Below, piece by piece: positions 23,563 to 31,132 of a DNA stretch of 46,154 nt. The notes below the pieces were generated by a model. That model did not search any database, had not been told where the DNA came from, and saw only the letters and a list, made by a program, of their open reading frames with translations. The translations under genes were made by a program, and so were the position numbers. Position 1 is the first letter of the stretch. Every line of letters starts with the position of its first letter. The DNA is from JAIBJN01 sp035461525 (GTDB lineage: Bacteria; Actinomycetota; Thermoleophilia; Gaiellales; Gaiellaceae), in assembly GCA_035461525.1 (NCBI GenBank), contig DATHVD010000104.1:1-46154 (forward strand). Direction: 5' to 3'.

Positions 23563-23592
23563 AGTCTACGCGCACGGCGGCGCGCTTGTCAA
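23563..23592 (-). promoter_or_regulatory. Strong consensus promoter for the small ORFs
   Basis: -35 TTGACA (23592-23587), 18-bp spacer and -10 TAGACT (23568-23563) on the minus strand. The -35 is a perfect consensus, the best promoter seen in this window. Confidence 0.75.
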
Positions 23593-23639
23593 CGAGGCCG
23601 GCTCGGTAATCCTCCCCGCGCAGATCAGTAGCTCCCCCG

Positions 23640-24404
23640 ATGGGCGGCGGTGAGCCTGCCTGGGATGCTCTCCCGGTGACGGTCGAGCCTCTCTCCGACG
23701 CCGAGACGCCGAGCCGGAAGGAAACCGGGACGCCCCTGATCGAGCTCGAGGGCGTCGAGAAGGTGTACCGGATGGGCAAGGTCGACTACCGTGCCCTGCG
23801 CGGCGTCGACCTCTCGATCGCCGCCGGCGAGATGGTCGCCGTCGTCGGCCCGTCGGGGAGCGGCAAGTCGACGATCTTGAACATGATCACGGGCATCGAC
23901 CGGCCGACGGCCGGGACGGTCACGGTCGACGGACGCTCCCTGAACGAGCTGAGCGAGGAGGAGCTGGCGGTCTGGCGGGGCGCGAACGTCGGCATCGTCT
24001 TCCAGTTCTTCCAGCTCCTGCCGACGCTCTCCGCGCTGGAGAACACGGTGCTGCCGCTCGACTTCGCGCGCCGCGGCTCGAAGCGCGAGCGTTTCGAGCG
24101 AGGGAGGCACAACCTCGAGCTGGTCGGTCTCGAGGACAAGCTCGACCACCTCCCGGCCGAGCTCTCGGGCGGGGAGCAGCAGCGTGTCGCGATCGCGCGG
24201 TCGCTCGCGTCCGACCCGAGACTGATCGTGGGCGACGAGCCGACCGGGAACCTCGACACCGTCACGGCGGCCGAGATGTTCGAGCTCTTCGAGCGGCTGA
24301 ACGGCGAGGGCAAGACGATCCTGTTCGTGACGCACGACCGCGAGCTCGCGGGCCGGGCCAGGCGGGTGGTCACGATCCGCGACGGCGTCGTCGTGGACGG
24401 CTGA
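23640..24404 (+). CDS. ABC transporter ATP-binding protein (MacB/LolD type)
   Basis: A 254-residue ATPase. Walker A GPSGSGKST, Q-loop GIVFQFFQLLPTLSALEN, signature LSGGEQQRV, Walker B LIVGDEPTGNLD and switch His FVTHD. These are typical of the MacB/LolD/FtsE class that drives mechanotransmission across the membrane. Starts ATG 23640 or GTG 23676; neither has a clear ribosome site. The FtsX-type permease follows after 8 bp. Divergent from the small-ORF promoter. Confidence 0.94.
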   Translation: MGGGEPAWDALPVTVEPLSDAETPSRKETGTPLIELEGVEKVYRMGKVDYRALRGVDLSIAAGEMVAVVGPSGSGKSTILNMITGIDRPTAGTVTVDGRSLNELSEEELAVWRGANVGIVFQFFQLLPTLSALENTVLPLDFARRGSKRERFERGRHNLELVGLEDKLDHLPAELSGGEQQRVAIARSLASDPRLIVGDEPTGNLDTVTAAEMFELFERLNGEGKTILFVTHDRELAGRARRVVTIRDGVVVDG

Positions 24405-24412
24405 GGCGACGG

Positions 24413-26788
24413 ATGCTCTCCGCGTCGTCCCGCAAGTCGGTGACCGACCTGTCCCGGCGGCGTGCCCGCGCGTTCTTCGCGGTGGCGACGCTCGCGCTAG
24501 CCGTCGCGAGCATCTCGTTCCTCGCAGTTCCGACGCTGATCGACCGTGCGATGCAGGAGGAGGTCCGGGACGGCCTCCTCGCGGACGTGACGGTCTCGAT
24601 GCGCCCGCTCGAGCTCACCGACGAGCAGCTCGAGGCACTTGCGTCGCTACCCAACGTTGCCGCCGTCGAGCCCCGCTCGGGTGTGGACACGCGGGTGCTC
24701 GTGGGCGAGCGGCGCGCCCGGGCGCTCGTGATCGGCGTACCCGACTTTGCGCGCCAGGGCGTCGATCTCGTGCGCGTCGAGTCGGGAGGGTTTCCCGGCC
24801 CCGGCGAGGTGCTCGCCGACGTCCAGGACGCGAACGTCGGCGTCTACGACGGGCGCGCCGGCGACACCCTCACCTTCGTCGGCGCTGCCGGCGAGAGCGC
24901 CGACCTCCTGGTCAGCGGCCGGGGCCGCAGCCTTCCGGGCGGTGAGCTCGTCCAGGACGAGAGCGTGATCGTCCTCTACGCCACGGCGGACACCGTGGAG
25001 GCGCTGAGCGGCGAGGCCGGCTACGGCGAGCTGGCGCTCCGCCTGCGCGACACGAGCCCGGAAGCGGCCGCGGCGACGGTCGACGCCGTGCGGGGCTACC
25101 TCGAGACGGTCCCCGGGTTCACCGGCTTCAGGAACCTGCCGGAGGTGCGCTCTGCCGGCGACTGGCCGGGCAAGGCCGATACCGAGCAGTTCTCGAAGTT
25201 CCTGAGCGTGATCACGGTGCTGGCGCTGCTCTCGGCGCTGGTCCTGATCTCGAACACGATGACCACGCTCGTCGCGGAGCAGACGGGCGAGATCGGGATC
25301 ATGCGCGCGCTCGGTGCACGCCGCCGCCAGGTGGCGCTCGTGTACCTGAGGACGGCGGGGCTGCTCGGCGCGCTCGGCGCTCTCGTCGGCGCGGGGCTCG
25401 GCATCGTCCTCTCGAGCCTGCTCGCGGGCTACTTCGGGAGGATGTTCTGGGCGGTCGACGTCGGCTTCGGCGTCGACCCGGTCGTGCTGGTCGTCAGCAT
25501 CCTCGCCGGCCTGTTCGTGCCGATGCTCGCCGCGCTGCCGGCTGTCCGCCGCGGCGTTCGCGTCGACCTACGTGAGGCGCTCGAGGCCACGGGCTCCGCG
25601 GTCGGCGCCGAAGACGCGGCCGACCGCGTGCTGCGCCGCGCGCGGTTCCTACCGCGGACGATGCAGATCGGGCTGCGCAGCGTGGGGCGGCGCAAGCGGC
25701 GCAGCCTGGCGACGGCGCTGATCGTCGCGCTCGCCGTCGGCAACCTGCTCGCGGTCATGGGCCTCGCGGCCGCGGTGGCCGAGAGCTCGCGCCTGAGCTG
25801 GAGCGGCCACCTCGAGGACGTTCGCATCTTCACGCGAGGGCGCGCGCTCTTCGACGAGCGCGCGGAGCAGGCGATCCGCTCGACCCCCGGCGTCGCGGAG
25901 GCGCAGCCCGCGCTCACCAACGAGGTCGCGATCGCCGGCCAGGAGGCCTTCGTCTGGGGCGTCCCGCTCGAGCCGCTCCTGGAGTACCGGCTGGCCGGCG
26001 GCCGCTGGTTCAGCGCCGCCGAGGAGGAGGCCGGCGAGCGGGTCGCCGTGATCGAGCGGAACCTCGCCGAGCGACTGGGCGTCGAGGTCGGCGACAGGGT
26101 CAGGGTCGTGACGGCGGTCGGGCCCGCGGAGCTCGGAATCGTCGGCATCGCGACGAACCAGCAGGAGAACGGAACCGTGCTCTACGTTCCGCTGACGACG
26201 TTGCGCGAGGCGCTCGACCGGCCGACCGGGGCCAGCACCTACTGGATCCGCACGACCTCGCCCGACCACGGGCTCGTCGATCGGACGACGACGCTCGTCG
26301 AGGACCGTCTGGCCGAGCTCGGCTACCAGGTTGCCACCGAGATCACGTACATCGCGGAGCGCGACGAGATCGCCGCCAACCGCACGATCACGACCACGAT
26401 CGCCATCCTCGGGTTCCTGGTCGTCGCGATGAGCATGGTCGGGCTCGCGAACGCCGTCACGACGAACGTGCTCGAGCGCACCCGCGAGATCGGCGTCCTC
26501 CGCTGCATCGGCGCCCGCGCCCGTGACGTCCGCCGCATCTTCACCACCGAGGGGATCGCGCTCGCGCTCGTGGGCTGGCTGCTCGGCGTCCCCCTCGGCT
26601 ACGCGCTCAACCGCCTGCTCGTCTGGCTCGTCTGGGAGATCATCGACGTCAGGATTCCCGTCGCGTTCCCCCCGTGGAACCTCCTGATCGCCCTCGTCGG
26701 CACCGTCGCGCTCGCGCTGCTCGTGCTCTTGCTGCCGGTGCGCCGTGCGGTCCGCTTCCGGCCGGGGGACGCGCTCCGCTACGCCTGA
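24413..26788 (+). CDS. FtsX/MacB-type ABC transporter permease
   Basis: A 791-residue protein with two FtsX domains. TM1 is near 20-40, an extracytoplasmic domain lies at 45-255, and TM2-4 at about 260-380. A second TM starts near 430, a second MacB-like periplasmic domain at about 455-640 and the last three TMs at 655-785. TGEIGIMRALGARRRQV and TREIGVLRCIGARARDV are the two coupling regions. Likely exports lipids, peptides or drugs, or transmits force to an external partner, together with the preceding ATPase. Confidence 0.93.
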   Translation: MLSASSRKSVTDLSRRRARAFFAVATLALAVASISFLAVPTLIDRAMQEEVRDGLLADVTVSMRPLELTDEQLEALASLPNVAAVEPRSGVDTRVLVGERRARALVIGVPDFARQGVDLVRVESGGFPGPGEVLADVQDANVGVYDGRAGDTLTFVGAAGESADLLVSGRGRSLPGGELVQDESVIVLYATADTVEALSGEAGYGELALRLRDTSPEAAAATVDAVRGYLETVPGFTGFRNLPEVRSAGDWPGKADTEQFSKFLSVITVLALLSALVLISNTMTTLVAEQTGEIGIMRALGARRRQVALVYLRTAGLLGALGALVGAGLGIVLSSLLAGYFGRMFWAVDVGFGVDPVVLVVSILAGLFVPMLAALPAVRRGVRVDLREALEATGSAVGAEDAADRVLRRARFLPRTMQIGLRSVGRRKRRSLATALIVALAVGNLLAVMGLAAAVAESSRLSWSGHLEDVRIFTRGRALFDERAEQAIRSTPGVAEAQPALTNEVAIAGQEAFVWGVPLEPLLEYRLAGGRWFSAAEEEAGERVAVIERNLAERLGVEVGDRVRVVTAVGPAELGIVGIATNQQENGTVLYVPLTTLREALDRPTGASTYWIRTTSPDHGLVDRTTTLVEDRLAELGYQVATEITYIAERDEIAANRTITTTIAILGFLVVAMSMVGLANAVTTNVLERTREIGVLRCIGARARDVRRIFTTEGIALALVGWLLGVPLGYALNRLLVWLVWEIIDVRIPVAFPPWNLLIALVGTVALALLVLLLPVRRAVRFRPGDALRYA

Positions 26789-26814
26789 GCGGGGAGTGCT
26801 CGCGGACGTGTCTC

Positions 26815-26820
26815 TATGAT
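26815..26820 (+). promoter_or_regulatory. -10 box TATGAT, leaderless start
   Basis: TATGAT ends 6 nt before the ATG at 26827. No Shine-Dalgarno sequence and no clear -35. Confidence 0.5.
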
Positions 26821-26826
26821 CGGGCC

Positions 26827-27387
26827 ATGGTTCCCGAGGCCGCGCTCGAGCAGACCGAGACGGGGCTCGCGCCCGCCGGCGAGGGGTGGTTCGTCCTCAA
26901 CGCCCGTGAGGCACGCTGGCGCCGTCGCCCGGGGCGGGGCAACAGCCTGCCCTTCACCGGCTGGACGGACGAGGAGGCCGAGACCCTCTTCCCGCAGCTC
27001 GGCGTCGTCCTCTTCGTGCTCGGGCCAGGCGAGCCGATCGGGATGTACCACTGGGAGGCCGACCAGGAGGACTTCCTCGTGCTCTCCGGCGAGGCGCTCC
27101 TCATCGTCGAGGGCCGCGAGCGGCAGCTGCGGCAGTGGGACTTCGTGCACTGCCCGCCGGGGACGCAGCACATGATCCTCGGCGGCGGCGACGGGCCGTG
27201 CGCGATCCTGGCCGTAGGCGCGCGCGAGCACGTGGACGAGGACTGCAACGGCGGCGCGTACACGGTGGACGACGTCGCCCTGCGCCACGGGGCCGGCGTC
27301 GAGGAGGAGACGACCGACGCGGAGGTCGCGTACGCCCGCTTCGCGGAGACCGAGCCGACGCGCTACCGCGACGGCTGGCTTCCCTGA
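26827..27387 (+). CDS. Cupin-domain protein
   Basis: A 186-residue protein with a single conserved cupin barrel. Motif 1 is GMYHWEADQEDFLVLSGEALLIVEG (split across about 74-98), with His and Glu ligands. Motif 2 is CPPGTQHMILGGGDGP. A metal-binding site is therefore probable. The C-terminal 50 residues are acidic. Substrate unknown. The transcript appears leaderless. Confidence 0.88.
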   Translation: MVPEAALEQTETGLAPAGEGWFVLNAREARWRRRPGRGNSLPFTGWTDEEAETLFPQLGVVLFVLGPGEPIGMYHWEADQEDFLVLSGEALLIVEGRERQLRQWDFVHCPPGTQHMILGGGDGPCAILAVGAREHVDEDCNGGAYTVDDVALRHGAGVEEETTDAEVAYARFAETEPTRYRDGWLP

Positions 27388-27397
27388 CTCGAGAAGG

Positions 27398-27742
27398 TCA
27401 CCCGCGCGAGCGCGGGTCGTGCTCCCTCGCGATCTCGCTCTCGTCCTCGTCCTTCCTGACCACGCTGTAGCCGCCCGCCCGGTGGACGACGGTCTCGATG
27501 TCGGGGATCTCGTGCCCCGGAACGACGGCGAACGTGGTCGCGTCCGCTCGCACCGCTTCGTACTCGGCCTTCGTGAGGGCGATCGTCTCGGTGCACTCCC
27601 TGCGACCGCACTCGCAGAGGAATTCCGTCGCTTCGTCCTGCGGCGACTTCACCTCCTCGATCCGCTCGTTGACCTCGCGGAAGAGAACCTCGTTCCTCGC
27701 CAGGCGCTCCTCGCGGCTCACATCACCGTCACCGGGTCCCAC
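27398..27742 (-). CDS. Small conserved-looking protein with CECGRREC motif
   Basis: A 114-residue acidic protein. It begins GPGDGDVSREERLARNEVLFREVNERI, then FLCECGRRECTETIALT, EYEAVRADATTFAVVPGHE and a final GYSVVRKDEDESEIAREHDP. I recall paralogous small proteins of this pattern in Thermoleophilia-type genomes, with no known function. The closely spaced cysteines could bind a metal. GTG at 27742 is chosen because AGGAGG lies upstream at proper spacing; GTG 27721 is the alternative. Convergent with the cupin gene. Confidence 0.78.
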   Translation of the reverse strand: MGPGDGDVSREERLARNEVLFREVNERIEEVKSPQDEATEFLCECGRRECTETIALTKAEYEAVRADATTFAVVPGHEIPDIETVVHRAGGYSVVRKDEDESEIAREHDPRSRG

Positions 27743-27754
27743 GTGTCCCCTCCT

Positions 27755-27799
27755 AAGGCGTCTTGCGCCTTCCGCCGATCCTTGTTTCGCGGATCGGCG
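27755..27799 (-). promoter_or_regulatory. Two hairpins in the leader of the CECG gene
   Basis: AAGGCG-TCTTG-CGCCTT (27755-27771) abuts the AGGAGG of the minus-strand gene, and CGCCGATCC (27773-27781) pairs with GGATCGGCG (27791-27799). They could control ribosome access. No known riboswitch pattern is recognised. Confidence 0.4.
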
Positions 27800-27856
27800 T
27801 CCGCCAAACGGCCGATCGGGCCGGCGCAGGCCGGCGAAGGCTGGCAAGGTTCCGCC

Positions 27857-28654
27857 ATGACGCCGCAGAGCCAGGCGCGGAAGGCCGCCGATTTTGCCGC
27901 GCTCCACGCCGGCGAGCCGTTCGTCATCCCCAACCCCTGGGACGCCGGATCGGCGCGCGTGCTCGAGGGCCTCGGCTTCCAGGCGCTCGCTACCACCAGC
28001 TCGGGCCTCGCGTTCACGCTCGGGCGGCTCGACGGGGGCGCGACGCTCGACGACGTCGCGGCACACCTCGCGCTCCTGAACGAGGCGACCGATCTGCCGG
28101 TCTCGGCCGACCTCGAGAACGGTTACGGCGCCGACCCCCAGGACGCCGCCCGGGCGATCGCCGGGGCGGCCGAGGCAGGCGCAGTGGGCGGCTCGATCGA
28201 GGACTGGGATCCCGAGACCGGTCTCTACGAGCTCGAGCAGGCGGCGGGGCGGGTAGCGGCCGCCGCGGAGGCGGCGCGGGCGCTCCCGTTCCCGTTCGTG
28301 CTCACGGCCCGCGCCGAGAACCACATCCGCGGCAACCCGGACCTCGACGACACGATCGAACGCCTGCAGGCGTACGAGGCTGCGGGCGCCGACTGTCTGT
28401 ACGCGCCCGGCCTCGCCTCCGTCGAGGAGATCCGCGCCGTCTGCGAAGCGGTCTCGAAGCCGGTGAACGTGCTCGCGCTCGGGAATCTCGCCCTTGGGGA
28501 GATCGCGGAGGCGGGCGCGCAGCGGGTGAGCGTCGGCGGCAGCCTGACGTGGGCGGCGGCAAGCGCCTTCGCGGACGTGGCGCGGGCGATCCGCGAGCGC
28601 GGCGACTTCTCGGCGCTCGGCTCGAGCGGGGGGATCGTCAGCTTTCTCCGCTAG
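27857..28654 (+). CDS. Isocitrate lyase/PEP mutase superfamily enzyme
   Basis: A 265-residue TIM-barrel protein. FVIPNPWDAGSARVLEGLGF, VSADLENGYG and GSIEDWDP carry the Mg-binding acidic residues, and LTARAENHIRG is near the middle. It lacks the KKCGH loop of true isocitrate lyase, so it is more like oxaloacetate decarboxylase, PEP phosphonomutase or carboxyvinyl-phosphonate-related enzymes that make or break C-C or C-P bonds next to a carboxylate. Substrate unknown. Its stop shares CTAG with the convergent methyltransferase. Confidence 0.9.
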   Translation: MTPQSQARKAADFAALHAGEPFVIPNPWDAGSARVLEGLGFQALATTSSGLAFTLGRLDGGATLDDVAAHLALLNEATDLPVSADLENGYGADPQDAARAIAGAAEAGAVGGSIEDWDPETGLYELEQAAGRVAAAAEAARALPFPFVLTARAENHIRGNPDLDDTIERLQAYEAAGADCLYAPGLASVEEIRAVCEAVSKPVNVLALGNLALGEIAEAGAQRVSVGGSLTWAAASAFADVARAIRERGDFSALGSSGGIVSFLR

Positions 28655-29517
28655 CGGCGACCGACGGCGAGCCGGAGCGGCGCGTCCCAGGTGCGCGCCA
28701 CCTCGCCGACGTCCGCGAACCCGGCGCGCTCGAGCCGGGCGATCGCGTCCTCTGCGGCGAGCGCAGAGCCGCCGGAGCGCACGGTGAAGAGGTCGTCCAC
28801 CGCGGCGCCGAGCGGATCGTCGTCCGGGGCGTAGGTCAGGCCGACGACGATCGTCCCACCCGGGCGCGTGAGCGCGTGGACCCGCTCGATCGCGTCGTCC
28901 ACGACCCCCTCGGGGATGAAGAACGAGGGCAGCCACGTGAGGTCGAAGCCGTCGGCGTCGTCGAAGTCCTGGATGGTCGCGGCGACCAGCGTCACGCGCG
29001 AGTCGAGGCCTGCGGCGGCGACGTTCTCGCGCGCGAGCGCAAGCGCTGGCTCCCAGGGATCGAGGCCGACGACGCTCGCGCGGGGGAACCTCTGCGCGAA
29101 CGCGACCGCCAGCCCGCCGACGCCGGTGCCGACGTCGAGGATGCGCGCGCCCTCCGCCCCGAGACCGGCGTCCCCGATCAGGCGCGCGACGACCGCCGAG
29201 GCCGAGCCCTGCGCCTGGAGCAGGACCGGGTCGTCGTAGGCCCACGCGCCCGCGCGGGCCGGGTCGTCCACGAGGTCGAGGGCCTGCTTGAGGTAGGAGC
29301 GGGCGAACGAGAGCACCACCGACCGTTCGCCCTCGTCGAGCCCCTCGTAGTCCTCCCGGACGCCGAGCGCGTCGATGACGCGGTCGAGCTGCGCGTTGAC
29401 GGCCGGGTCTCCCTCGACGCCCAGCTCTTCGAGCCGCAGCCGCGCCGCGACCGCGGCGAGCGCCTGCGCGTTCGCCAGGAGCCGCGTCGTCAGCCCCATC
29501 AGCTCCTCGAAGGCCAT
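28651..29517 (-). CDS. Class I SAM-dependent methyltransferase
   Basis: A 288-residue protein with an N-terminal helical region (1-110) resembling the dimerisation part of small-molecule O-methyltransferases, then a Rossmann SAM domain: ILDVGTGVGGLAVAFA (motif I), VVGLDPWEPALALA and DLTWLPSFFIP. Acceptor unknown. TAGGGT at 29530-29525 lies 7 nt before the ATG, with no Shine-Dalgarno sequence, so the transcript is probably leaderless. Confidence 0.88.
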   Translation of the reverse strand: MAFEELMGLTTRLLANAQALAAVAARLRLEELGVEGDPAVNAQLDRVIDALGVREDYEGLDEGERSVVLSFARSYLKQALDLVDDPARAGAWAYDDPVLLQAQGSASAVVARLIGDAGLGAEGARILDVGTGVGGLAVAFAQRFPRASVVGLDPWEPALALARENVAAAGLDSRVTLVAATIQDFDDADGFDLTWLPSFFIPEGVVDDAIERVHALTRPGGTIVVGLTYAPDDDPLGAAVDDLFTVRSGGSALAAEDAIARLERAGFADVGEVARTWDAPLRLAVGRR

Positions 29518-29524
29518 GCCGCCG

Positions 29525-29530
29525 ACCCTA
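29525..29530 (-). promoter_or_regulatory. -10 box TAGGGT, leaderless start
   Basis: TAGGGT on the minus strand ends 7 nt before the ATG at 29517. Confidence 0.4.
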
Positions 29531-29560
29531 TCGTGCCTCCCCCAGGGGCGCGAGGAAGTC

Positions 29561-30055
29561 TCAGGGCTCCGGCTCGAGCGGCACCGGCCGGCGGGGGACC
29601 GGCGCCGAGTGCACGATCGAGGTCGTCGTCTGCCCGAACGGCGTGAAGCGGTCGAGGATCTCCTCGAGGTCGTCCATCGCGCGGAGCTGGAGCCTGAGCA
29701 GGAAGCAATCTTCTCCGGTGATGCGGTAGCACTCGAGCACCTCGGGGGTCGCGCGCGCGATCTCCGGGATCCTGTGCAGCTGCCGCGCGGTCGGCCGGAC
29801 GCGCACGATCGCGGCGATCGGGAACCCGACGGCCTTCGGGTCGACCTCGGCGCGGTAACCGGTGACGACGCCCTCCCGCTCGAGCCGCCGCAGGCGCTCG
29901 GCGACGGCCGGTGGAGAGAGGTTGATGCGCCGCCCGAGCTCGGCAACCGTCAGCCTCGCCTCCTCCTGGAGCTCCAGGAGGAGGCGACGGTTCGTCGCGT
30001 CGAGAAGCTGGCTTTCGTAGGCAGGTGCTTTGTTCTCCCGTGCTTCCTTAGGCAT
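29561..30055 (-). CDS. Lrp/AsnC-family transcriptional regulator
   Basis: A 164-residue protein. The helix-turn-helix (about 20-62) contains RLTVAELGRRINLSPPAVAERLRRLEREGVV. The RAM/AsnC ligand domain shows ECYRITGEDCFLLRLQLRAMDDLEEILDRF and a terminal TTTSIV strand. Lrp-type regulators sense amino acids. It is divergent, with a 63-bp gap, from an EamA exporter of the RhtA type, the classic arrangement for amino-acid efflux control. Confidence 0.94.
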   Translation of the reverse strand: MPKEARENKAPAYESQLLDATNRRLLLELQEEARLTVAELGRRINLSPPAVAERLRRLEREGVVTGYRAEVDPKAVGFPIAAIVRVRPTARQLHRIPEIARATPEVLECYRITGEDCFLLRLQLRAMDDLEEILDRFTPFGQTTTSIVHSAPVPRRPVPLEPEP

Positions 30056-30118
30056 GTGAGCCTCATTCCCTTCGGTCGGCCATGGACGGACGATAGCGCG
30101 ACCGGGACACTTTCGGGC

Positions 30119-31132
30119 ATGGCCGGCATGCCGCTCCGCGTCGCCCTGAGCGCCGGCGCCGCCCGGTTCGCCGCGAAAGCGCCGCCGGAGAGCTTCTTCG
30201 TCGCCAGCGCGGTCTTCCACTACCTCGGCCCCGCCTTTGCCGTCCTGCTCTTCGTCCGGGTGGAGCCGCTCGGCGTCGCGTGGCTGCGGATCGTCACCGC
30301 CGCCCTCATCCTCGCCGTGTGGCGCCGGCCCTGGCGCGGGCTCGCGGCCCTGGACGCCGGCGGGCACCGCCTGCTCCTCTCGACGGGCGTCGTTCTGGCC
30401 GCGATGAACGCGTGCTTCTACATCTCGATCGACCGCCTCCCGCTCGCCACCGTGGCGGCGATCGAGTTCCTGCCCGTGATCGCGCTGGCCGCCGCCGGAG
30501 CCCGCACGGGGAGGAACGTCCTGGCGCTCGCCCTCGCCGTGGCCGGCGTCTACCTCCTGACCGACGTCCGCATAGGCGGCGAGCCCGTCGGCGTCGCGTT
30601 CGCGTTCGCGAACGCCGGGCTGTTCGCCCTCTACATCGTGCTCGCACACCGGGTCGCACGGCGCCGGCAGCTTGGCGGCATCGACGGCCTCGCGGCGGCC
30701 ATGGTGGTCGCGGCCGTCGCCGTGACGCCCATCGGCGCCCTCGACGCCGGGCCCGCGCTGATCGACCCGGTGGCGCTCGCCGCAGGCGTCGGGGTGGGCG
30801 TCTCCTCCTCGGTCGTCCCCTACGTCTTCGACCAGCTCGCCATGGCCAGGATGGCGCGGGCCACGTACGCCCTCCTCGTCTCGCTCCTGCCGGCGACGGC
30901 GACGATCGTCGGCGTCGCAGTCCTCGCCCAGGTGCCCGAAGCCACGGAGGCTGGCGGCGTCGCCCTGGTGGTCGCGGGCGTCGCGCTTCGGCGGGAGGCC
31001 TCCGCGCGCGAACCGATTCCGGGACGCAAGATTCCGGCGAGCAGGGGCGTCCTGTCGGAGGATGAAATACAGAGCGATGTCCCTCGCAGCAGCTCCCGAG
31101 CGCGGCGCCCTCGCCGGGCTTCGCGCCGCTGA
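30119..31132 (+). CDS. EamA/RhtA-type exporter
   Basis: A 337-residue membrane protein of the DMT superfamily, with about ten helices and two EamA repeats (about 25-150 and 160-290). Motifs such as SIDRLPLATVAAIEFLPVIALAA and ARMARATYALLVSLLPATATIVG are typical of RhtA threonine/homoserine exporters. The last 45 residues are hydrophilic, Arg-rich and overlap the next gene, so the true end may have drifted by frameshift. Likely regulated by the divergent Lrp protein. Confidence 0.9.
   Translation: MAGMPLRVALSAGAARFAAKAPPESFFVASAVFHYLGPAFAVLLFVRVEPLGVAWLRIVTAALILAVWRRPWRGLAALDAGGHRLLLSTGVVLAAMNACFYISIDRLPLATVAAIEFLPVIALAAAGARTGRNVLALALAVAGVYLLTDVRIGGEPVGVAFAFANAGLFALYIVLAHRVARRRQLGGIDGLAAAMVVAAVAVTPIGALDAGPALIDPVALAAGVGVGVSSSVVPYVFDQLAMARMARATYALLVSLLPATATIVGVAVLAQVPEATEAGGVALVVAGVALRREASAREPIPGRKIPASRGVLSEDEIQSDVPRSSSRARRPRRASRR
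31015..31037. repeat. Short direct repeat GATTCCGG x2
   Basis: GATTCCGG occurs twice with a 15-bp period just before the aminotransferase start and inside the last codons of the exporter. It may be a regulator site for the downstream gene. Confidence 0.35.

Noticed and set aside
27755..27799. Known riboswitch class upstream of the CECG protein gene
   Set aside because: The two hairpins are simple stems; no conserved loop or core of a known riboswitch is recognisable.
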